A stretch of 5,412 bases of DNA from an uncultured Chloroflexota bacterium (GTDB lineage Bacteria > Chloroflexota > Dehalococcoidia > UBA2979), in contig CADEHD010000155.1 of assembly GCA_902827055.1 (NCBI GenBank), forward strand, positions 1-5,412, written 5' to 3'. The translations under genes and the position numbers were made by a program. Below are positions 1 to 4,741 of this stretch, piece after piece. Every line of letters starts with the position of its first letter. Position 1 is the first letter of the stretch. The notes under the pieces are model-generated. The model had not been told where the DNA came from and did not search any database. It saw nothing but the letters and a program-made list of their open reading frames with translations.

Positions 1-1
1 C

Positions 2-181
2 GTCAGCCAGGACAGCCTCGAGCGGGGAACCAACCGCTCCGAGTTCGTCCTGCTGACCGACAACCGGGCGTTCCTCAACACGGAGCGCGTCCAGCAGGAG
101 GCGGACCCGCTGCCGACCGCGAAGGAGCCGCTGCTCTGGTCCGACGAGTACAGCGCGCTGCTGCCGCTGCTTCGGTTCTAG
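2..181 (+). CDS. C-terminal fragment of an unidentified protein, possibly spermidine-synthase-like
   Basis: This is the last 59 codons of a gene that enters from the left edge and ends at TAG 179-181. The frame starting at base 2 is open throughout and uses G/C-ending codons like the genes downstream. The visible peptide contains LLTDNRAFLNTE near its middle and ends in LLWSDEYSALLPLLRF. A 'TDN/D' motif followed by a terminal 'W(S/T)D(D/E)YS.LL..LR' resembles, from memory, the C-terminal ends of spermidine-synthase-like proteins, including those fused to membrane domains. That is a weak resemblance over a short stretch, so the function is left open. The catalytic part, if it is such an enzyme, lies outside the window. 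The stop is 110 bp upstream of the CoA-transferase pair on the same strand, and nothing visible links the functions. Confidence 0.6.
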   Translation, partial: VSQDSLERGTNRSEFVLLTDNRAFLNTERVQQEADPLPTAKEPLLWSDEYSALLPLLRF

Positions 182-199
182 GAGCCACGCGGGCGACGA

Positions 200-214
200 G
201 CGGCAAAGAGCCGC
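200..214 (+). terminator. Small stem-loop after the upstream gene, possible weak terminator
   Basis: GCGGC (200-204) and GCCGC (210-214) can form a perfect 5-bp GC stem around an AAAGA loop, starting 19 nt after the stop at 181. No T-run follows, so it does not fit a classical intrinsic terminator. It may be a minor 3'-end structure or chance in GC-rich DNA. Confidence 0.22.
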
Positions 215-223
215 GGCCCAGGT

Positions 224-253
224 TTGACGCGCGCGCCGCGGGGGTGTTAGGTA
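224..253 (+). promoter_or_regulatory. Weak candidate promoter for the CoA-transferase pair
   Basis: TTGACG at 224-229 matches five of six bases of the -35 consensus. The -10 candidate TAGGTA at 248-253, after an 18-bp spacer, is a poor match. It sits about 39 bp upstream of the GTG start at 292, a plausible distance. The -35 is convincing by eye and the -10 is not. Confidence 0.3.
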
Positions 254-262
254 CGCGACACC
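243..262. promoter_or_regulatory. Inverted repeat GGTGT-N10-ACACC, possible operator
   Basis: GGTGT (243-247) and ACACC (258-262) form a perfect dyad with a 10-bp spacer. It overlaps the candidate -10 region, 30 bp upstream of the first CoA-transferase gene. Position and symmetry fit a binding site for a dimeric repressor, or a short hairpin in the leader. No regulator gene is visible in the window, so this rests on symmetry alone. Confidence 0.25.
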
Positions 263-281
263 TGAGACCCCCAGTCATCGC

Positions 282-289
282 GAGGTAGG
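282..289 (+). promoter_or_regulatory. Ribosome binding site that fixes the GTG start at 292
   Basis: GAGGTAGG contains a perfect GAGGT (282-286) five bases upstream of GTG 292. An in-frame TAG at 286-288 rules out any earlier start, so GTG 292 is the first possible start and is well supported. Confidence 0.7.
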
Positions 290-291
290 TT

Positions 292-1470
292 GTGACTCAG
301 CCGCTGGCCGGCGTGCGCGTGATCGAGATCGGTGGAGGCGTCGCCGTTGGGGCCGCCACCAAGACCTTCTCCGACTTCGGTGCCGACGTCATCAAGATCG
401 AGGCACCGGGGGGCGGGCTGCTCCGTCGACTCGCGCCGTTCGTCGAGGACCGACCGCACATCGACCGCGGGGCGTACCACCTGGCGCTCGACACCGGGAA
501 GCGCTCGATGGTCGTCGACCTCGAGACGCCATCGGGCCTCGAGGTGCTCTCGCAGGTCGCAAGGGGCGCGCGGGTCGCGTTCGTCGAGACAGCACCGGCG
601 CAGGCCCGACCGCTGCAGGCGGTCCTGGCGGCAGCGGGCGTGAGCGTCGTGACGATCACCCCGCACGGCCTCGATGGGCCCTACGCCGACCGCGTCGAGA
701 ACGACACGTCCACGTTCGCGTGGACCACGCGCATGCACCTCCACGCGATCGCCGGTCGTCCGCCCCTCCGGTACGGGCCGTACATCCCCGCGATGCAGGT
801 CGGAGGCACGGCGGCGGCCGCAGGCGCCGCGGCCGTGTGGTCGCTGGAGCACGAGGGCGAGCGCCGGGACATCGAGGTATCCGCCGTCGAGGCGCTGTCG
901 GGGAACGTCGACACGTACTTCGTCGTGTGGTCGTTCTCGGGCGCCGAGCAGCCTCGGACTGGCGGCCAATCGAAGGTCACCTACCCCGTGGGGAACTACC
1001 GCTGCGCCGATGGCCACGTGATGTTCGCGGCGGGTGGCGAACGCTTCTTCGCGCGCTTGTGCGAGGGCATCGGCCACCCCGAGCTGGTGAAGGACCCACG
1101 GTTCGCCACCCCCGATCAGAAGGCGCTCCACTGGAACGACTACATGACCTACCTCGAGCCGTGGCTCATGGCGCGGACGCGTCAGCAAGCCTTCGAGGAG
1201 CTGCAACAGTTCGGAGTCATGGTCGCGCCCACCGTCGAGGTGCCCGACTTCGCCAACGACCCGCAGTCCGTGGCGCGCGGTTCCCTCGTGCAGCTCGAGC
1301 AGCCGGGCGTGGGGACGATCACGATCGCCGGGCCGCCGTTTCGACTGGACGACGCGTGGCAGGCCAGGCCGGCGCCTGCGCTCGGCGAGCACACCGTCGA
1401 GGTGCTCGACGCCGCGGGGTACAGCAGGGACGAGCAGGCGGCGCTCTTCCGCGCCTGCGTGACGGGATAG
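292..1470 (+). CDS. Family III (CaiB/BaiF) CoA-transferase polypeptide lacking the usual catalytic Asp
   Basis: The product is 392 residues, a normal length for family III CoA-transferases, which move CoA between carboxylic acids through an enzyme-bound aspartyl-CoA thioester. The N-terminal signature is clear: LAGVRVIEIGGG at 5-16 and DFGADVIKIEAPGGG at 28-42, followed by a typical LDTGKRSMVVDLETPSG stretch (66-82) and HGLDGPYAD (125-133). The central helix region EGERRDIEVSAVEAL (188-202) and the C-terminal LGEHTVEVLDAAGYS (364-378) also fit. Where family members read 'G...(D)...G' with the catalytic Asp, this protein reads YGPYIPAMQVGG (161-172), so the position seems to be Ala167 or a neighbour and no Asp is present. 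The stop is 4 nt from the start of a second family III gene, implying one operon and probably one complex. It could be the non-catalytic subunit of a two-subunit transferase. The substrate cannot be told from sequence. Confidence 0.92.
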   Translation: MTQPLAGVRVIEIGGGVAVGAATKTFSDFGADVIKIEAPGGGLLRRLAPFVEDRPHIDRGAYHLALDTGKRSMVVDLETPSGLEVLSQVARGARVAFVETAPAQARPLQAVLAAAGVSVVTITPHGLDGPYADRVENDTSTFAWTTRMHLHAIAGRPPLRYGPYIPAMQVGGTAAAAGAAAVWSLEHEGERRDIEVSAVEALSGNVDTYFVVWSFSGAEQPRTGGQSKVTYPVGNYRCADGHVMFAAGGERFFARLCEGIGHPELVKDPRFATPDQKALHWNDYMTYLEPWLMARTRQQAFEELQQFGVMVAPTVEVPDFANDPQSVARGSLVQLEQPGVGTITIAGPPFRLDDAWQARPAPALGEHTVEVLDAAGYSRDEQAALFRACVTG

Positions 1471-1474
1471 CGGC

Positions 1475-2728
1475 ATGACCTCTCACGTGCTGTCAGGGCT
1501 GCGGATCGTCGAACTGAGCGAGGTCTGGGCGGGTCCGATGGCCGGATCGCTCCTCGGTGACCTGGGCGCCGACGTGATCAAGGTGGAGTCCTACCCGCGC
1601 AACTCGCAGACCCGCGCGCTGGTCGAGGGCGGCGCGGGCATGGCGCCGGGCGATGGCCCGCCATACGAGCGCTCCGGCATCCATCACCTGCCCAATCGCA
1701 ACAAGCGCAACATCACACTCAACCTCCGGCACCCGGACGGAGCCGAGCCCTTCCGCCGCCTCGTCCGCGGCGCCGACGTCCTCTACGAGGGCTACTCGGC
1801 GGGCACCGTCGAGCGCATGGGGTGGGGCTGGGACGTCCTCCGCGAAATCAACCCCAGGCTCGTCATGATCTCGATGCCGGGCTGGGGAAAGGCCGGGCCG
1901 TACCAGGGGTACGTGACGCTCGGGTCCGGGCTCGACGCCTCGGCGGGCCACACCGCGATCCGCGGATACCCCGGCGACCCACCCGAGGAGACCCGCTCGA
2001 TCTACCACTCGGACGCGACGGGGGCGCTGACGCTCCTCTTCGCCGCGCTCACGGGTCTGCGGCAGCGGGACGCCACCGGCGAGGGCTGCTTCATCGACCT
2101 CTCGCAAATCGAGGCGCTGGCGTGGCAGATGCCGGGGAGCTTCGCCGAGTGGACCCTGCTCGGCAGGCGTCCGCAGAAGCTCGGCAACGTCGATCCGCAG
2201 ATCGTGCCGCACGACGCGTACCGCGCGGCCGGCGACGACAGCTGGGTGTTCGTCGCCGCGGAGAATGACCGCCAGTGGTCGGGCCTCGCGAGCGCCCTCG
2301 GTCACCCCGAGTGGAGCGCGGCCGGGCATCCATGGGCGAGCGTGACCGGGCGCCTGCGCGCGCGTGCGGATGTCGACGCCGCGATCTCCGCGTTCACCCG
2401 GGATCGACTCGCGACCGACGCCGCCGACGCGATCGCTGGCGCAGGCGCCATCGCCGCCCCGATCGTCGACCCGCCAGGGCAGTACGCGAGCGTGCAACTC
2501 CAGGCGCGGGACTGGTTCAAGTACGTGACGAGCAAGTACGCGGGCACCCGGATCATGCCGGGGTTCCTCTGGTCGATCGCCCCGGACGAGCCCACCTGGG
2601 ACCGCCCGAGTGGCCTCGTGGGCGAGCACAACGACGAGGTCTTCGGCGAACTCGGGTACAGCGCCGCGGAACGCGAGGCGCTCGAGGCCGCAGGCGTCAT
2701 CGGACAGAGCTACGCGCTTCCCGGCTAG
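1475..2728 (+). CDS. Family III (CaiB/BaiF) CoA-transferase, probable catalytic subunit
   Basis: The product is 417 residues and carries the full family III pattern: LSGLRIVELSEVWAGPMAG (6-24), LGDLGADVIKVES (27-39), NKRNITLNLRHPDG (76-89), LVMISMPGWGKAGPYQGY (129-146), and a C-terminal LVGEHNDEVFGELGYS (381-396). In the active-site region, SIYHSDATGALTLLFAALTG (175-194) supplies Asp180 at the place expected for the catalytic aspartate that forms aspartyl-CoA intermediates. EGCFIDLSQIEAL (203-215) is the usual following segment. ATG 1475 begins 4 nt after the first gene's stop, with only a weak GGGA inside the preceding gene, so translational coupling is likely. The two proteins are clearly divergent in sequence, which argues against a recent duplication. 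Known two-subunit family III enzymes include benzylsuccinate BbsE/BbsF and succinyl-CoA:malate SmtA/SmtB. Cytoplasmic; the substrate is unknown. Confidence 0.94.
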   Translation: MTSHVLSGLRIVELSEVWAGPMAGSLLGDLGADVIKVESYPRNSQTRALVEGGAGMAPGDGPPYERSGIHHLPNRNKRNITLNLRHPDGAEPFRRLVRGADVLYEGYSAGTVERMGWGWDVLREINPRLVMISMPGWGKAGPYQGYVTLGSGLDASAGHTAIRGYPGDPPEETRSIYHSDATGALTLLFAALTGLRQRDATGEGCFIDLSQIEALAWQMPGSFAEWTLLGRRPQKLGNVDPQIVPHDAYRAAGDDSWVFVAAENDRQWSGLASALGHPEWSAAGHPWASVTGRLRARADVDAAISAFTRDRLATDAADAIAGAGAIAAPIVDPPGQYASVQLQARDWFKYVTSKYAGTRIMPGFLWSIAPDEPTWDRPSGLVGEHNDEVFGELGYSAAEREALEAAGVIGQSYALPG

Positions 2729-2736
2729 CCACCCGG

Positions 2737-2759
2737 GCCGGCGTGCCGGACGAGCCGGC
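2737..2759. terminator. GC hairpin in the convergent gap, possible bidirectional terminator
   Basis: GCCGGC (2737-2742) and GCCGGC (2754-2759) can pair as a 6-bp stem with an 11-nt loop. They lie in the 39-bp gap between the + strand CoA-transferase stop and the - strand CAP gene stop. The location suits a shared terminator. There is no T-run on either side, so the call rests on position and stem alone. Confidence 0.35.
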
Positions 2760-2767
2760 GCGGAACG

Positions 2768-3694
2768 TCAGCGGTCCGTGAAGATCGTCGTGAAGATGGT
2801 CAGCGCGTCGGCCTGTCCGGCGGCGCCCACGCCGACCTTGCGAAACGCCGGGTTGAGGATGTTCGCGCGGTGCGTCGGGCTCGCCATGAGCGCCTCGATG
2901 GCCTGCGTGACGGAGGCCGCCACCGAGCCGCTGACCTTCGCGAGGTTCTCGCCTCCCGCCGCGTAGCCCAGGCCAGCGCTGGAGAGCAGTCCGTACCACG
3001 TCTGACCGGTCGGACTTGTGTGGGCGAAGTAGTTGTTCGTCAGCATGTCCTGCGACCGCGTGCGTGCGGCCGTCGTCAGTCCCGTGGTCGGCTCGAGAGC
3101 GGCGAGGCCCGCAGCGGTCCGGCGCGCGTTCATGGCGTCGACAAGCCCACGTTCGCGATCGGACAGACTCGGCGCACTGGGCGTCGCGATGGCGGCGGCA
3201 GGCGCGGGTGTGGATGCGACCGCCGGGGGCGCGGCCGCCAGGACCACGGGCGCGGTCGTCGGTGCAGGCGCGGCCGGCGCAGGCGTCGCTATCGCTGCTG
3301 GCACGGGCGGGTCCGTCGCTGCTGCCGGGGCCACCGTCGAGGCCAGGGCCGAGGCCGCAGGCGCCTCGGGCGCCGGCACCGGCGTCGCGAGGAACGGAAC
3401 CGCGGGCGGAGCCGCGTCTGGCTGGACCGCCGCTGCCGCTGCTGGAGGTCCCGAGAAGAGCGCGGATGCGGAGGCGACCGGCGCCGCGCTGGCCGCGGCA
3501 CGGGGCGGGTCGATACTCGAGCGAACGGCACCACGAGAGGCGACCGCAAGGGACGGCGCGCTGCCGCCCGTCGCCACCGAGTAGCCGAGCGCCGCCGTGA
3601 CGACGACGGCCGCGCTGGCTACGCTGGCAATGGCCTCCCGGCGCAGGAAGAACCTCGCGCGGCCGCCCGTCGTACTATGTCTTGTAACCGGCAT
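2768..3694 (-). CDS. Membrane-anchored CAP (SCP/PR1, YkwD-like) domain protein with Ala/Pro-rich linker
   Basis: The product is 308 residues. A basic N-terminus (RARFFLRRE, 12-20) precedes one hydrophobic segment (about 21-41) that would act as signal anchor or uncleaved signal, placing the rest outside the membrane. Residues about 45-175 are an Ala/Pro/Val/Thr-rich, probably unstructured linker. The C-terminal CAP domain (about 177-308) starts LSDRERGLVDAMNARR. It has YFAHTSPTG (222-230, His225), AGGENLAK (246-253, Glu249), SPTHRANILNPAF (272-284, His275), KVGVG (286-290), and ends IFTDR. These are the cavity residues of bacterial CAP proteins, a secreted family whose biochemical role is mostly unproven (spore coat, cell wall or lipid binding have been proposed). 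ATG 3694 is the first start after an in-frame TAG at 3718-3716; no strong ribosome site is seen. It is divergent from the sortase gene. No LPXTG-type signal is present, so it is not an obvious sortase substrate. Confidence 0.92.
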   Translation of the reverse strand: MPVTRHSTTGGRARFFLRREAIASVASAAVVVTAALGYSVATGGSAPSLAVASRGAVRSSIDPPRAAASAAPVASASALFSGPPAAAAAVQPDAAPPAVPFLATPVPAPEAPAASALASTVAPAAATDPPVPAAIATPAPAAPAPTTAPVVLAAAPPAVASTPAPAAAIATPSAPSLSDRERGLVDAMNARRTAAGLAALEPTTGLTTAARTRSQDMLTNNYFAHTSPTGQTWYGLLSSAGLGYAAGGENLAKVSGSVAASVTQAIEALMASPTHRANILNPAFRKVGVGAAGQADALTIFTTIFTDR

Positions 3695-3804
3695 GCGATG
3701 AATGTCGGAATGTGTCTAGTAACCGCGCAGCTCCGTATCGGCGGAACCCTCAAAGTCGCGTCAGAAATCCCGAGAATAGAAGTTGATATGAAGGGCGACG
3801 GCGC
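3695..3804. promoter_or_regulatory. Divergent intergenic region between CAP and sortase genes
   Basis: These 110 bp separate two genes read away from each other, so they must hold promoters in both directions unless transcription enters from elsewhere. The right half (3751-3790) is visibly richer in A/T than the surrounding DNA. GAATAG near 3775 on the + strand and TATTCT on the - strand resemble -10 elements, but neither has a convincing -35 at the right distance. A short direct repeat GTAACCG occurs at 3684-3690 and 3719-3725, next to the CAP start. No specific promoter is called. Confidence 0.4.
3791..3795 (+). promoter_or_regulatory. Ribosome binding site supporting the GTG start at 3805
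   Basis: AAGGG lies nine bases upstream of GTG 3805. An in-frame TGA at 3784-3786 excludes earlier starts, and no ATG or GTG lies between it and 3805, so GTG 3805 is the first usable start. Confidence 0.5.
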
Positions 3805-4557
3805 GTGAGGCAGCTTGGACACCGAGGCCTTAGCCGGCTGCTAAGCAGGCTCCTTGCCGTGTCCGCGCTCGCGGTGGCGAGCGCGCTGGCTGCGGCGTGC
3901 GGCGTCGACGAACGCCCCAGCACCGTCCGCCCGAGCGCGCCCGCGGAGGCCTCGGCAACCGCGTTCACGCCGGCCCTCGAGGCGCCGCTCGGAGCCTCGG
4001 AGCCCGCGCCGGCACCGGCATCCGAGGCGCCCACAGCGGCCGCGGCGGCCGCTGCAGCCCCGATCGCGGGCCCTGTGACTGGCGCCCCCACCCCTCGAGT
4101 GGCGGCACGACCGCCCGCGCCGCCGGTGGTGCGTGTGCGCATTCCGTCGCTGGGCGTCGACGCCCCGATTCTGCAGATGGGCGTGGATGCAGCCGGGGCG
4201 ATGGAGATCCCGCAGAGTTCCAGCACCGTCGCCTGGTACGGATTCACCGCCCTCCCCGGCACCGCGGGTAACGCGGTCATGGCAGGTCACGTCACGTGGG
4301 GCGGCGCTCGGGCGGTCTTCAACCAGCTGCAGGCGCTGCGCCCCGGCGATGCCATCGAGGTTCAGACGGGCGAAGGCGGCGTGCGCTACGCCGTGCAGCG
4401 CACCTACCTGGTTCGCCCCGAAGAGGCCGATATCGCGCACATCATCGGACCCCGCGAGGGACCTCAGACCCTGACGCTGATCACCTGCGGCGGCGAGTTC
4501 GACTCGTCAGCACGGGAGTACGACCACCGCGTGATCGTGTTCGCGACCCGCATCTAG
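3805..4557 (+). CDS. Class E/F-type sortase with intact catalytic triad
   Basis: The product is 250 residues. Sortases are cysteine transpeptidases outside the membrane that cut a C-terminal sorting motif of exported proteins and join them to the cell wall or another acceptor. The N-terminus is basic and then hydrophobic (about 12-31), followed by an Ala/Pro/Glu linker (about 33-106). The sortase barrel starts at VRVRIPSLGVDAPILQMGVD (109-128). The catalytic His is in AGHVTWGG (His162), the Cys in LTLITCGGEFD (Cys228), and the Arg in YDHRVIVFATRI (Arg242) at the C-terminus. The TCGGEFD context and the short C-terminal end are typical of the actinobacterial/Chloroflexota class E/F type, not class A or C. 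Cys32 sits in an ALAAACG context that allows an alternative reading as a lipoprotein signal. It is divergent from a CAP gene and upstream of a secreted repeat-rich protein, a likely substrate. Start is discussed under the binding site. Confidence 0.94.
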   Translation: MRQLGHRGLSRLLSRLLAVSALAVASALAAACGVDERPSTVRPSAPAEASATAFTPALEAPLGASEPAPAPASEAPTAAAAAAAAPIAGPVTGAPTPRVAARPPAPPVVRVRIPSLGVDAPILQMGVDAAGAMEIPQSSSTVAWYGFTALPGTAGNAVMAGHVTWGGARAVFNQLQALRPGDAIEVQTGEGGVRYAVQRTYLVRPEEADIAHIIGPREGPQTLTLITCGGEFDSSAREYDHRVIVFATRI

Positions 4558-4572
4558 GGGCCGCCAGCACTC

Positions 4573-4593
4573 ACCGAGGCGCCACGCCTCGGT
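4573..4593 (+). terminator. Strong stem-loop 15 nt after the sortase stop
   Basis: ACCGAGGCG (4573-4581) and CGCCTCGGT (4585-4593) pair perfectly over 9 bp around a CCA loop. It follows the sortase stop closely, as a 3'-end structure should. The downstream bases are CTCCGCCTC with no T-run, so it is either a U-less terminator, a Rho-assisted end or an mRNA-stabilising hairpin. Confidence 0.55.
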
Positions 4594-4741
4594 CTCCGCC
4601 TCAAACGCCGCACCGGACGTTCAACGAAGTCCTTACGGTAATTTGTCTCCTCAAACACTGACCCTCCCTTACAACTGACTTGCATGACCGCGGATCTGCG
4701 TGGGGGCAGAGAGCGGTACGAGACCTGGAATTGGGGGGAAC
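4594..4741 (+). promoter_or_regulatory. Leader region of the secreted-protein gene
   Basis: This stretch between the sortase hairpin and ATG 4742 holds no gene. It is less GC-rich around 4618-4680 (TTACGGTAATTTGTCTCC at 4633-4650), which is where a promoter for the downstream gene would be expected, but no -35/-10 pair with good spacing is visible. A weak hairpin TCTGC/GCAGA (4695-4699 with 4706-4710) and a G-run GGGGGGAA (4733-4740) lie close to the start. The G-run probably serves as the ribosome site, although its spacing of about one to three bases is shorter than usual. No known riboswitch was recognised. Confidence 0.35.

Noticed and set aside
247..1476. Long open frame on the - strand opposite the first CoA-transferase gene (409 codons)
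   Set aside because: It is Arg/Val/Asp-rich with no recognisable domain and mirrors the well-supported + strand gene; antisense open frames are expected in GC-rich coding DNA.
1493..2629. Long open frame on the - strand opposite the second CoA-transferase gene (378 codons)
   Set aside because: Arg/Ala/Val-rich composition without motifs, fully inside a clear family III gene on the other strand.
2870..3808. 312-codon + strand frame opposite the CAP gene
   Set aside because: Arg/Gly-rich low-complexity translation created by the Ala/Pro codons of the - strand linker; the - strand product has conserved CAP motifs.
3788..3808. Six-codon ATG frame just before and overlapping the sortase start
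   Set aside because: Too short and without its own ribosome site; likely chance, though it could in principle affect initiation at GTG 3805.
4681..4741. G-rich leader considered as a riboswitch
   Set aside because: Only a 5-bp hairpin and a G-run are visible; no conserved aptamer core was recognised.
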